Shown: one piece after another, positions 1-7,864 of the stretch
Numbering within the stretch: the stretch's first letter is position 1
Layout of the letters: each line of letters opens with the position of its first letter
Source of the DNA: JAEKNW01 sp963677815
GTDB lineage: Bacteria > Cloacimonadota > Cloacimonadia > Cloacimonadales > JAFGVF01
Direction of reading: 5' to 3'
Assembly: GCA_963677815.1 (NCBI GenBank)
Contig: OY782499.1
Coordinates: forward strand, 2,790,001-2,854,000
DNA: 64,000 nt
Program-made: the position numbers and the translations under genes
Notes under the pieces: generated by a model
What the model was told of the DNA's origin: nothing
What the model saw: only the letters and a program-made list of their open reading frames with translations
The model's database searches: none

Positions 1-39
1 GTAGTAGAATGAACAATAAAGATTATTTGAAGTATCAGA

Positions 40-365
40 ACTGAAAGGGATTTATACTTTCCCTGGTCTACTTGACTCGACCTTACTTTTCTTTTTCTCT
101 TTTTTTAATGAAAAAGATGCGGATGTGGTCATCCGCTTTCCCAGTTATTGAGCTGAAAGGGGATTGTTTACTCTCCCCGGTCTACACGACCACCCCTCTC
201 AAACGCTCTTACGAGCTGAAAGGGGATTGTTTACTCTCCCCGGTCTACACGACCACCCCTCTCAGGCACTCTAACGAGTTGAAAGGGGATTGTTTACTCT
301 CCCCGGTCTACACGACCACCCCTCTCAGGCACTCTAACGAGTTGAAAGGGGATTGTTTACTCTCC
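40..365. repeat. Tandem array of a 63-bp GC-rich repeat
   Basis: A degenerate first copy begins near 40. Regular copies start at 151, 214, 277 and 340, exactly 63 bp apart. Each unit reads CTGAAAGGGGATTG, then TTTACTCTCCCCGGTCTACA, then CGACCACCCCTCTCA and a variable CGCTC-type end. Across unit junctions CCCCTCTCA pairs with TGAAAGGGG, so each junction can fold into a hairpin. Position 118-140 holds a separate small hairpin (GCGGATG, loop TGGT, CATCCGC). The same family recurs at 16232, 49771 and 51973. Because 63 is divisible by three, an open frame runs through the array; it looks like an artefact and is not called as a gene. The rest of 1-529 holds no gene. Confidence 0.9.
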
Positions 366-445
366 CAGATTACAATAGAGCTTTAAAAATAGCACTATAT
401 TATTCTGCAATCTTCAATAAAGTTCTACTAGACTATCTGGGTTAA
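364..445. mobile_element. Internally deleted MITE-like copy
   Basis: The left end CCCAGATTACAATAGAGCTT and the right end TAGACTATCTGGGTTAA match the two ends of the 225-bp element at 14673 and 51108. The inner segment AGCACTATATTATTCTGCAA is also shared. Most of the middle is missing, leaving about 82 bp. It sits directly against the end of the 63-bp array, so either the array grew next to it or it inserted into the array edge. Confidence 0.6.
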
Positions 446-461
446 GTTCCATCCTAGTTCC

Positions 462-517
462 TTGATTGTTACTCTCTCAATAAGCTACTGTTATTTAATT
501 GAGTAACTAACAATCAA
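462..517. repeat. 56-bp inverted repeat, copy 1 of 3
   Basis: The left arm TTGATTGTTACTCTCTC (462-478) and right arm GAGTAACTAACAATCAA (501-517) are separated by a 22-nt AT-rich loop. The left arm is identical, and the loop length unchanged, in the copies at 21003 and 49951, but the loop sequences differ. It lies 12 bp past the lptA stop codon, in the position of a terminator, but no T-tract follows on the minus strand. Confidence 0.85.
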
Positions 518-529
518 TCAATAATAAAT

Positions 530-1633
530 TTAATCTTTAATTCTTGGAGCAGATTTAAAAATATAAGTTCCTTGAATATTCTGGTCTTGTTTAATTTCTT
601 CGATTTTATTATCTTCTGTAAATGTAACTTCAAGCATATTAGATGAAGATTCATTACGGGAATAATCTTTACTATTAGCTTTTTCTTCTTCAGAAACAAT
701 TTCATAGAGGACATTTGTATCAGCTAGCATTGATTTTGGTTTTTTATTTTCAAAGAAAATATCTATTTTTTCAGCTGTAAGCCAATTGTTATAATCTTGG
801 GATTCCTCAAATGAGAAATCTAAACGACAGTTATTAACAAATTCCACATGAGATAAATTGTTTTCCACAAAGAGAAGGTTAAAGGTTTCTGCAGTACCAA
901 GCCCAAAATCAGTTTCAATTCTAGGTTGACCTGTAAAGACAGCCTTTCCTTGCTCATTGTAATAGATTAGAAAATTACTAAGAATTTCTGCCTCAGTCAA
1001 GCTTGTTTCCACATTAAACATAGCAACAACTTTGTCAAAATTAGCATGATACTCCATCTTTTCAGCAGAGATAGTTAGAGAATCTTTTTTGTTCTCGATA
1101 AGAGGATTGATATTCATGTAACCGTAGCCATCATTTCTATGATATTCAAGATAACCTGAAGAAGCAGTTAAATTATCTTTTAGTTCTTTAGCCAGAACAT
1201 TTTTAGAAGCAATAATCTCTTCGACTTTACGATTATAGATGAGAGTATCAGCTAAGAACTGTCTTTTTAGCTCTTGTTTTGCATTATATTCATAGGCTAT
1301 GACATTGCCACTAAATTGAACAACTTCTTCTAAATTGTTATAGTAGGCATAATCAGAAGTAATTGTCAGGGTGTCCTTTTTCACTACGACATTATTAAAC
1401 AACTTAGCTGTTTCAGTCTTCTCTACAATAGTTCCTTTATTGCAGAAAAATTCTATTTGTCCATATATAAAATTCACATTTCCGTTCATGTTTAGAATAT
1501 ACTTGTCATTATTCTTGTTTAAGACGACATTATCGGCATTTTTAATCTTATAACTTTTATCTTTAAGTAGTTCGTTACTCAGTGCTATTGTTGTGCTTGT
1601 TACGATTAGAAAAATCGCCAAAAGTCTTTTCAT
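530..1633 (-). CDS. lptA: LptA/OstA-like periplasmic LPS-transport protein
   Basis: This 367-residue protein has an N-terminal signal peptide (MKRLLAIFLIVTSTTIALS). The rest is the repetitive beta-rich pattern of OstA/LptA proteins: strands such as ADNVVLNKNND, GNVNFIYGQIEF and TITSDYAYYNNLEEVVQFSGNV, where each substrate-contacting segment is followed by a tag for the next. Family members bridge LPS between the inner-membrane LptBFGC complex and outer-membrane LptD. It is about twice as long as E. coli LptA (about 185 residues), so it may form a longer jellyroll by itself. The start is well supported: AAGGAG lies 8 nt upstream of the ATG, inside lptC, and the two genes overlap by 59 bp. It is the last gene of a kdsA-kdsC-lptC-lptA unit; no lptB follows. 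Confidence 0.8.
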   Translation of the reverse strand: MKRLLAIFLIVTSTTIALSNELLKDKSYKIKNADNVVLNKNNDKYILNMNGNVNFIYGQIEFFCNKGTIVEKTETAKLFNNVVVKKDTLTITSDYAYYNNLEEVVQFSGNVIAYEYNAKQELKRQFLADTLIYNRKVEEIIASKNVLAKELKDNLTASSGYLEYHRNDGYGYMNINPLIENKKDSLTISAEKMEYHANFDKVVAMFNVETSLTEAEILSNFLIYYNEQGKAVFTGQPRIETDFGLGTAETFNLLFVENNLSHVEFVNNCRLDFSFEESQDYNNWLTAEKIDIFFENKKPKSMLADTNVLYEIVSEEEKANSKDYSRNESSSNMLEVTFTEDNKIEEIKQDQNIQGTYIFKSAPRIKD

Positions 1634-2168
1634 CAGCTACTCCTTGACCTGATACTTTTTCCATTTTAGTCATTTCAAGTTTAGAATTTGTTATAAGGTT
1701 AAATCCATTTAAATAGGTATTTTGATCCCAATAATCTACTTGTCCAGGACAAGTAATCCTGTCAGAGGTTCTATCCCAGAGAGCTAAGTCTGTATCTATC
1801 TTCCTCAAATCTCCATATTTAAACACAACATTGCCTATTCCACGGATAATATTTGATCTATCATCAATAATGGTTGTATCACAGACCACAGTGGAAACAA
1901 TACCAGTATCCTCTTCAACTGTCATGATATAAACAGAATCGGCTATTGTTCTTTGTTCTTCATAGTATCTTGTAATAGATCTAGCTTTTAGAAGATATTC
2001 TAGTTTATCACCATTATATTTCTTCATTTCCACATTTTGACTATTTTCATCTGGAGCAGATTTATCCATATCAATCTGAGGTCTTTCAGAAGTGGTTTCA
2101 CAAGCTGTAAAAATACAAGTGATAAGAATTATTAAGCTAATCAGTAAACTTTTGAATAGATTTTTCAT
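1575..2168 (-). CDS. lptC: LptC-like LPS export lipoprotein
   Basis: This 197-residue protein has a lipoprotein signal: a hydrophobic stretch (LLISLIILITCIFTAC) ending in a lipobox-like TAC with the acylated Cys at about residue 23. The rest matches LptC/DUF1239: a beta-rich domain with KARSITRYYEEQRTIADSVY, then GNVVFKYGDLRKIDTDLALWDRTSDRITC. LptC normally receives LPS from LptBFG and passes it to LptA. Here it would be a lipid-anchored form, as in Bacteroidota-like groups, not a single-pass membrane protein. It overlaps kdsC by 32 bp and lptA by 59 bp, so translation is probably coupled. AAGGAC precedes the ATG. Family call is good; the exact role rests on gene order. Confidence 0.78.
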   Translation of the reverse strand: MKNLFKSLLISLIILITCIFTACETTSERPQIDMDKSAPDENSQNVEMKKYNGDKLEYLLKARSITRYYEEQRTIADSVYIMTVEEDTGIVSTVVCDTTIIDDRSNIIRGIGNVVFKYGDLRKIDTDLALWDRTSDRITCPGQVDYWDQNTYLNGFNLITNSKLEMTKMEKVSGQGVADEKTFGDFSNRNKHNNSTE

Positions 2169-2664
2169 AGAGTCCTTGAGCTTCTAAGATTAAGTCGATT
2201 ACTTGTCTAACAGCTCCATCTCCTCCAATTTTCTGAGAGATGAAATCTACATAAGCTTTTATAGCTTCTTCTCCATCTAGTGGAGTAGCTGCAAAGCCAG
2301 CTCGAGTTAAAATAGGATAATCATTCCAATCATCGCCAATATAAGCTACATTATCCCATTCTAAATTAAGTTGATCAAGCAATTCTTGCATTTTCTCTGC
2401 TTTATTATCAATGTTTTGATAATAGTGCTTTATCTTTAAGTCTTGGCAACGTCTTTCTAAGACTAAAGAAGTTCTACCTGTTATCACAGCTGGAATCAGT
2501 CCAGCTCTATTTAGCATCATAATTCCCATACCATCTCGAGCTGAGAAGTTCTTTTGTTCGAGGACCTTGTTATCTTCGGTTTGAATATAGGTTATTTTCC
2601 CATCGGTTAAAACACCATCGCAATCGAAGCAAACTAGTTTTATTTTTTTTAATTTATCTTGCAT
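2137..2664 (-). CDS. kdsC: 3-deoxy-D-manno-octulosonate 8-phosphate phosphatase (HAD)
   Basis: This 175-residue HAD phosphatase has every family motif: DCDGVLTDG (D14 nucleophile, D16 acid), TGR at 62-64, Lys88 in NKAEKM, and GDDWND (D111, D115). The C-terminal GGDGAVRQVIDLIL matches the conserved KdsC tail. It releases phosphate from Kdo-8-phosphate, the step after KdsA in Kdo synthesis for lipid A inner core. There is no cap domain, as expected for a tetrameric C0-type HAD. It overlaps kdsA by 11 bp and lptC by 32 bp. The position next to kdsA makes the substrate assignment strong. Confidence 0.93.
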   Translation of the reverse strand: MQDKLKKIKLVCFDCDGVLTDGKITYIQTEDNKVLEQKNFSARDGMGIMMLNRAGLIPAVITGRTSLVLERRCQDLKIKHYYQNIDNKAEKMQELLDQLNLEWDNVAYIGDDWNDYPILTRAGFAATPLDGEEAIKAYVDFISQKIGGDGAVRQVIDLILEAQGLYEKSIQKFTD

Positions 2665-3448
2665 TCCATACCCTTAAACAATCGGTTAAAAGTTTTTCCA
2701 TTTTACTTAGTTCAAACATTGATTTAGCATCACTTAGTCCCTCTTTTGGATTAGGATGGGTTTCGATAAAAAGCCCATCAACTAAGCCTGTAGCCAATGC
2801 TGCTTTAGCCATCATAGGAACATATTGAGGACTACCTCCAGAGACTTTACTTATTGAAGGTTGTTGCAGTGAATGAGTTACATCATATATGACTGGGAAA
2901 TTTGCTTCTTTCATAATAGCAAAATTTCTGAAATCAACTACTAAATTATGATAACCAAAAGAGGAACCTCTTTCTGTAAGCATTATTTTACTATTTCCAG
3001 TAGAAAGAACTTTCTGAGAAGCAGCATACATATCTTCCCCAGCCATAAATTGGGCTTTTTTGATATTAACAATTTTGTTACTTTTGCCAGCAGCAAGAAG
3101 GAGATCTGTTTGTCTTGCTAAGAAAGCAGGGATTTGTATAATATCAGCAACCTGAGCTACTGAGTTAATTTCATTAGTTTCATGAACATCTGTTACAATA
3201 GGAAGATTAAATTCAGTTTTAACTTTAGCTAAGATATTAAGTCCTTCATCAATACCTAAACCAGTAAAAGAGTCTAAAGAGCTTCTATTGGCTTTTTTAT
3301 AAGAAGCTTTAAAAACATAAGGGATGTTTAACTTTTCTGTTATCTGCTTAATCTTCTCAGCTATTTTCAATACTAGATCTTCAGATTCGATAACACAGGG
3401 TCCAGCTAATAGAAAAAAATTTTGGCTATTTTTAAAACTATTATACAT
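2654..3448 (-). CDS. kdsA: 3-deoxy-8-phosphooctulonate synthase (Kdo-8-P synthase)
   Basis: This 264-residue enzyme condenses phosphoenolpyruvate with arabinose-5-phosphate. Recognisable segments are LLAGPCVIESEDL at the N terminus, FKASYKKANRSS, GSSFGYHNLVVDFRN, DVTHSLQQPS and FIETHPNPKEGLSDAKSM. The Cys in AGPCVIES (C18) stands where metal-dependent Kdo-8-P synthases such as the Aquifex enzyme have a metal ligand and E. coli KdsA has Asn. The other ligand positions (H in DVTHS, E in FIETH, D in LSDAK) are also present, so this should be the metal-dependent class. AAAGGA precedes the ATG. It is the first gene of the Kdo/LPS-export unit. Confidence 0.95.
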   Translation of the reverse strand: MYNSFKNSQNFFLLAGPCVIESEDLVLKIAEKIKQITEKLNIPYVFKASYKKANRSSLDSFTGLGIDEGLNILAKVKTEFNLPIVTDVHETNEINSVAQVADIIQIPAFLARQTDLLLAAGKSNKIVNIKKAQFMAGEDMYAASQKVLSTGNSKIMLTERGSSFGYHNLVVDFRNFAIMKEANFPVIYDVTHSLQQPSISKVSGGSPQYVPMMAKAALATGLVDGLFIETHPNPKEGLSDAKSMFELSKMEKLLTDCLRVWNAR

Positions 3449-3524
3449 CTTATTTCCTTTGGGTAATTTTTAGTAGACTTATTTCATGGCAAGTTTAAAG
3501 TCAAGAATAATCTGGAAAGAGAAA

Positions 3525-4100
3525 TCACTCTTTATTAGCTTTCTGGACCTCATTATATCTATAGCAGGAGATAATATGGTCATTTACCATTCCTATAGCC
3601 TGCATAAATGAATATATAATAGTAGTTCCAATGAATTTAAAATTTCTTCTCTTTAAAGCCTTTGAAATCTTGTCAGAAAGCTCAGTAGATGCTGGAATTT
3701 GATCGATAGAGGTAAATTCATTAACTATAGGTTTATCATTAACAAAAGACCAGATATACTTAGAAAAAGAAGTAAATTCACTTTGAATCTTTAAAATCTC
3801 TTGGGCATTATTAATTGCCGCATTAATCTTCAGTTTATTTCTAATAATCCCCGCATCAAGTAATAATTCTTGCACTTTTACATCATCGAAATTAGCAACT
3901 TTGCTTATTTCAAAATTTGCGAAAGCTTTACGAAAGTTATCTCTCTTCTTAAGGATAGTAAGCCAGCTAAGTCCAGCTTGCATACTTTCTAGAACTAGAA
4001 ATTCGAATAGCATCTGGTCATCATGTAAGGGAAGTCCCCATTCTTTGTCGTGGTATTCTTTATAAAGAGGGTCAGATAAACACCAATCACATCTTTTCAT
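3525..4100 (-). CDS. tag: DNA-3-methyladenine glycosylase I
   Basis: This 191-residue protein is close in length to E. coli Tag (187). It begins MKRCDWCLSDPLYKEYHDKEWG, giving zinc ligands C4 and H17. The second ligand pair is in NDHIISCYRY near the C terminus, with His and Cys four residues apart. The helix-hairpin-helix glycosylase core is visible in LVLESMQAGLSWLTILKKRDNFRKAF. It removes 3-methyladenine from alkylated DNA. It is six bases downstream of the dipeptidase gene and probably co-transcribed with it; no clear Shine-Dalgarno sequence precedes the ATG. Confidence 0.93.
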   Translation of the reverse strand: MKRCDWCLSDPLYKEYHDKEWGLPLHDDQMLFEFLVLESMQAGLSWLTILKKRDNFRKAFANFEISKVANFDDVKVQELLLDAGIIRNKLKINAAINNAQEILKIQSEFTSFSKYIWSFVNDKPIVNEFTSIDQIPASTELSDKISKALKRRNFKFIGTTIIYSFMQAIGMVNDHIISCYRYNEVQKANKE

Positions 4101-4106
4101 AAAATT

Positions 4107-5090
4107 CTAGACCATCTTTAATACTCTAAGAGCATTTTTATAAAACAACTTCTCAATCGTATCAATTGAAACATTTCTTTTTCTCAAGAAAATAGCAAAA
4201 TCTTGATAGAATCCAGGATTTTTAACACCATCAAGATATTTTGAAATACCATCAAAATCAGACCCTAAAGCCAAAACATCATCACCAAATTTAGAAGCTA
4301 TTACATCTAACATCTGATATATTGCAGAATAGCCTTTAGGATAATCTTCATAAACTTTCATATCAGCAGTTTCAATAAAGTCAGGATAGAAGTTCAAGCC
4401 CATTACTCCACCACGTTTATTTATTTCTTTAATCATATCATCACTTAGATTTCTTTCATGAGGAACAAGAGCTCTATAATTTGAATGAGAGGCAATTATT
4501 GGTACTTCAAGTAAATCTAAGTAATCCCAAAATCCTTGATCAGATATATGAGATACATCAAAAATCACTTTCAATTCATTGATTTTGTTAGCAAGAAACT
4601 GTCCGTGTTTAAGAATACCATAAGGTTCAGTTGCTGATCCTACATAAGGTAGAGCTCTATTCCAAGTTGGAGCTATAATCCTCACTCCTAATTCTACAAA
4701 AATATCTAGTAAATCTAAATCATTCTCGATTAACTCAAGTCCTTCTATAGATATTAGAGTTCCGTATTTATCTTTATTATTCTCCCAGTCAGAAGCTGAA
4801 AAATATTGATAAAGGTCGATATCTCTTTTGATATCTTGTTTGATATGTGATATCATCTTTAAACCATTATGAAGTGGATTTGTAATTCCGAGCTGACCAA
4901 TAAAAAGTGATTGAGTTTGCAGTCGGACATTGCCACCAACTAAGGCTTCTTTAGTTATATCTTCAGTTATCTGAACTTCTTTAGAGGGTTGAGAAGGCAT
5001 TTTAAAATAAGCCTTGCGTAACCAAGGTAAAGTAGTGAAAAGATCTTTCTTCATATAAGTATCGGCATGCAAGTCAATTACAGGAATCAT
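4107..5090 (-). CDS. Membrane dipeptidase (M19, renal dipeptidase family)
   Basis: This 327-residue protein has the M19 metal-site motifs in order: DLHADT (H8, D10), the bridging Glu in ISIEGLELIE, His in DVSHISDQG, His in IIASHSNYRALVPHERNL, and Asp in LGSDFDG. M19 enzymes hydrolyse dipeptides, including L,D- and D-Ala-containing ones. No signal peptide or membrane segment is seen, so it is probably cytoplasmic. AGGAGGATAA precedes the ATG and overlaps the stop region of the upstream patatin gene. The true dipeptide substrate cannot be read from the sequence. Confidence 0.9.
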   Translation of the reverse strand: MIPVIDLHADTYMKKDLFTTLPWLRKAYFKMPSQPSKEVQITEDITKEALVGGNVRLQTQSLFIGQLGITNPLHNGLKMISHIKQDIKRDIDLYQYFSASDWENNKDKYGTLISIEGLELIENDLDLLDIFVELGVRIIAPTWNRALPYVGSATEPYGILKHGQFLANKINELKVIFDVSHISDQGFWDYLDLLEVPIIASHSNYRALVPHERNLSDDMIKEINKRGGVMGLNFYPDFIETADMKVYEDYPKGYSAIYQMLDVIASKFGDDVLALGSDFDGISKYLDGVKNPGFYQDFAIFLRKRNVSIDTIEKLFYKNALRVLKMV

Positions 5091-5098
5091 TTATCCTC

Positions 5099-7255
5099 CT
5101 AGTATTCTGAAAATTTGAACATATTTTTTGTAAAACCAAAAGCTAAAAAGTAATTAATTCTTGAATCTAAGTCATAAGCTATAGCTAATCTAAGTGGACC
5201 TAAGGGAGTCTTATATCCAAGAGTCAAATCTAATACCTTATCAGAAGTTAGAGATTCTGCAGAATCATCAATTTCTCCCTTGTAGAGGAACTGACTACTT
5301 AAAGTGGCAAAAAATCTATTCTGATAATTATATTGTAGGCCTAGTCTATTTATTTGAAAAGCTTCTTCACTTAAACCATGTTTATCTATACCAGTAAAGG
5401 AATCAATACCTCCAATCTCATAAGGAGAGAAGGTGTTACCTAATTCTGCATTTATGAATAATCCAGATTCAATTCCTGCCTGCAAAGATAAACAAGAGCA
5501 TAATTTGAAAGATTTGAATAGATCTATATATACCTTTTCGTATGATTCTTCAGATATCTGACCTTGGAAAGATTTTTGATAAGACAACATGACTCTATTA
5601 CCTTCACTTGGAAAATAAATATCATCTAAACTTTCGTGATATGCTTTAAAGCCTAAACCTGCTGCCCCAAATCTTCTTTGCTGTAAATCTAATTGAGCAA
5701 CATCTTGATAAAGATTTGATCTATATCCAAAGGAATAGCCCTCCCCCACCAGGATATCTTTTATAAAAAAACCAAGTCCTAACTTTAAACCATATTCAAG
5801 TTTTTTTATTCTAACACTTTTATCCCCATCTTCATTATAATAATATAATTTACTTTCTTGGAGATGAGGAAAGATATGATAATAAGCACCATATAGGTCA
5901 CCAAAATTCTTAACATAATCAATTTTAAGGGAGTTTATTCCTCCCAGCTGAAGGCTTGTGATAAACTTGGAATTCTTCTGTAAGAGATTATTCATAGTTG
6001 TAGTTATTCTTGCTATTAGATCATCTGAAGTGTCATAAATAGCATCAAAACTTATAAGTGAATTTCCCCTCTCTTTAGTAACTAATTCGAGGTCATACTT
6101 TCCTTGGTTATAATGTAGTTTTGGGTAAACCCAGACAAAATGCTTAGTATTATAACATTTCATAGCTGATTCAAGGATTTCTGAATAAGTATAGAAGTTA
6201 TTATTTTCTAATCCAGAAAAGAGTTTGATTTTGCTATCATGAATTGTTTTGTTACCTGAAGTTGTAATATTATTTATGAATATTCTTTTAGGAATTCTGT
6301 ATGTATTAGTTTTACTGCTTAACTTCTTCCTTTCTTTAACAAGGCTCTTTAATTCATCAATTTTCTCTCTTGCTGCATCTTCCCCAAACTGAATTATTTC
6401 TTTTGCATTTTCGAAACTTGAATTTGAGTAATTATCTAATTGTGGAATTATGAGCAAATCAGTTTTTTTTATAGATTCTTCAACCCAAACATTCATATTC
6501 AAATTAATTGTTTGATTTAAAACTGCAATAAAATCCTCACATTCTCCCTTGTCTTTTAATGGTGTACTCACTTTGTTAGCAATTGTGAAGTCTGCTCCCA
6601 TATCAATTAAAGCTTGCACTGGTAGATTATTCTTAACGCCACCATCTATGTAAAGCTGATTATCAACTTCAAATGGTTCTAGTAAAGTTGGAAAGGCCAT
6701 TGATGCACGGACAACGTCTATCAAATTACCTTCACTGAAAGTAACTGCTTGGCCAGTGATTAAATTAGTTGCATTACATCTAAATGGAATAGGAAATTCA
6801 TCAAAATTCTCATAATATGCTCCAGTATTAAGATGCTTAGCAAGTTTCTGTAACATATTATTGCCAGATAGAATAGCAATAGGCATATCTAATGATAAAT
6901 TTTCATCAATATTGAAATTAGCTGCCCCATATTCAAGCCATCTTTTCTCCTCAATAAAGAGGTCTTTTCTACTAATTGAATCATCAATATTGCTTCTAAA
7001 ATCAAGTTTCATAAAGATAGCTTCAATTTCCTTACCTGAATACCCTAGTGAATATAGAGCTCCAATTAAAGCTCCAAAAGATGTGCCTGAGACATAATCA
7101 ACTTCTAAACCTATTTCATCAATAACTTTTAATAAGCCGATATGAGCAAAAGCTCTTGCTCCCCCTCCACTCAAAGCTAAGCCAATCTTAGCTTGATTGG
7201 CTGGCAATGAGAATATCACTAGTAAAGTAATTACAATACCAAGAATTCTTTTCAT
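5099..7255 (-). CDS. Patatin-like phospholipase with C-terminal outer-membrane barrel
   Basis: Counting from the ATG at 7255, a signal peptide (MKRILGIVITLLVIFSLPANQA) leads into a patatin domain with oxyanion loop SGGGARAFAH (29-38), nucleophile Ser59 in GTSFG and catalytic Asp204 in DGG. After about residue 310 come a POTRA-like segment (RIFINNITTSGNKTIHDSKI) and a surface-antigen/Omp85-like barrel ending in FGFTKNMFKFSEY. This is the PlpD / type Vd autotransporter layout: the barrel anchors or exports the lipase. A TTG twelve bases upstream is also in frame, but the ATG gives the cleaner signal peptide. It follows the LiaF-like gene closely, and the dipeptidase follows it. Confidence 0.88.
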   Translation of the reverse strand: MKRILGIVITLLVIFSLPANQAKIGLALSGGGARAFAHIGLLKVIDEIGLEVDYVSGTSFGALIGALYSLGYSGKEIEAIFMKLDFRSNIDDSISRKDLFIEEKRWLEYGAANFNIDENLSLDMPIAILSGNNMLQKLAKHLNTGAYYENFDEFPIPFRCNATNLITGQAVTFSEGNLIDVVRASMAFPTLLEPFEVDNQLYIDGGVKNNLPVQALIDMGADFTIANKVSTPLKDKGECEDFIAVLNQTINLNMNVWVEESIKKTDLLIIPQLDNYSNSSFENAKEIIQFGEDAAREKIDELKSLVKERKKLSSKTNTYRIPKRIFINNITTSGNKTIHDSKIKLFSGLENNNFYTYSEILESAMKCYNTKHFVWVYPKLHYNQGKYDLELVTKERGNSLISFDAIYDTSDDLIARITTTMNNLLQKNSKFITSLQLGGINSLKIDYVKNFGDLYGAYYHIFPHLQESKLYYYNEDGDKSVRIKKLEYGLKLGLGFFIKDILVGEGYSFGYRSNLYQDVAQLDLQQRRFGAAGLGFKAYHESLDDIYFPSEGNRVMLSYQKSFQGQISEESYEKVYIDLFKSFKLCSCLSLQAGIESGLFINAELGNTFSPYEIGGIDSFTGIDKHGLSEEAFQINRLGLQYNYQNRFFATLSSQFLYKGEIDDSAESLTSDKVLDLTLGYKTPLGPLRLAIAYDLDSRINYFLAFGFTKNMFKFSEY

Positions 7256-7259
7256 ACTT

Positions 7260-7766
7260 TTAATCAAGAACGATGATATCTACTGAACCAAAAACTGCAT
7301 CAGCATCAATAATTAATGCTGTTTCATTGTTTGCTGCCCATTTCAGCTTCGAATCCTTATAAACTTTACCAAAAACTGCGTCAGCTTCTATTCTAACAGG
7401 TGTTTGACTCGAAACATATATAATTGCTCTGCCAAATACTGCTGTAACATCAATATATCTATCTTGACTTGTTACATCTATATTTGTTAATCTTAAAGAG
7501 TCTGTGGAAAATACAACATTAAGTTCTTCTGAGTATTCTTCAGAAATATGTTCTGTATAACCATGATTTACTCTCCGGTTTATCCTATTCCTTTTAGTTC
7601 CAAAGCCTCCAATAAGAAGCTGTACACCAAAGATAATTATACAAATTGATATAAACACTGTACCTAATGGAAATCTTATACTAGGAAAAAAAGCTTTTAA
7701 TACTAAGGAAAGTCCCCAGAGTATTAATAAAATTCCCCAAAAAGCAGTTGAAAAGAAAAAGTTCAT
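7260..7766 (-). CDS. LiaF-like two-helix membrane protein
   Basis: Two hydrophobic helices (FFFSTAFWGILLILWGLSLV and FPLGTVFISICIIIFGVQLL) are followed by a charged linker. The C-terminal beta-helical part repeats the pattern VTAVFGRAIIYVSS, ADAVFGKVYKD and ADAVFGSVDIIVLD. This matches the LiaF transmembrane/DUF2154-type cell-wall-stress family. In Firmicutes LiaF modulates the LiaRS system, but no such kinase pair is nearby, so only family membership is claimed. GGAGGAGGA overlaps a first ATG and sits well placed for the second ATG at 7766, which is preferred; the alternative start is 7772. Confidence 0.65.
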   Translation of the reverse strand: MNFFFSTAFWGILLILWGLSLVLKAFFPSIRFPLGTVFISICIIIFGVQLLIGGFGTKRNRINRRVNHGYTEHISEEYSEELNVVFSTDSLRLTNIDVTSQDRYIDVTAVFGRAIIYVSSQTPVRIEADAVFGKVYKDSKLKWAANNETALIIDADAVFGSVDIIVLD

Positions 7767-7812
7767 TCTCATTCCTCCTCCAAACTTATTTTATTTTTTC
7801 TCTTATATAAAT

Positions 7813-7847
7813 AAGAGACACAATACAAAAACTATATTGTGTCTCTT
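7813..7847. terminator. Bidirectional terminator hairpin after purL
   Basis: AAGAGACACAATA (7813-7825) pairs perfectly with TATTGTGTCTCTT (7835-7847) across a 9-nt loop. Both sides are T-rich when read outward. It lies between purL and the LiaF-like gene, both on the minus strand, and so marks the purL transcript end. Confidence 0.85.
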
Positions 7848-7864
7848 TTAGATTCTGTCAAATA

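Noticed and set aside
40..365. Possible CRISPR array
   Set aside because: Units abut directly and are similar over their full length; there are no unique spacers, and no cas genes are in the window. The same holds for the arrays at 16322, 42654 and 56877.
72..386. Open frame of about 104 codons over the first repeat array
   Set aside because: It consists of the 63-bp unit translated four times plus the MITE edge; no ribosome site, and the unit is non-coding in other places and in reverse orientation.
462..517. Intrinsic terminator of lptA
   Set aside because: The stem has three mismatches and a 22-nt loop and no T-tract follows on the minus strand; kept as a repeat, since the same structure occurs where no terminator is expected.
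3516..3533. Hairpin AAAGAG/CTCTTT at the tag stop codon
   Set aside because: The stem is only 6 bp, AT-rich and without a T-run; too weak to call a terminator.
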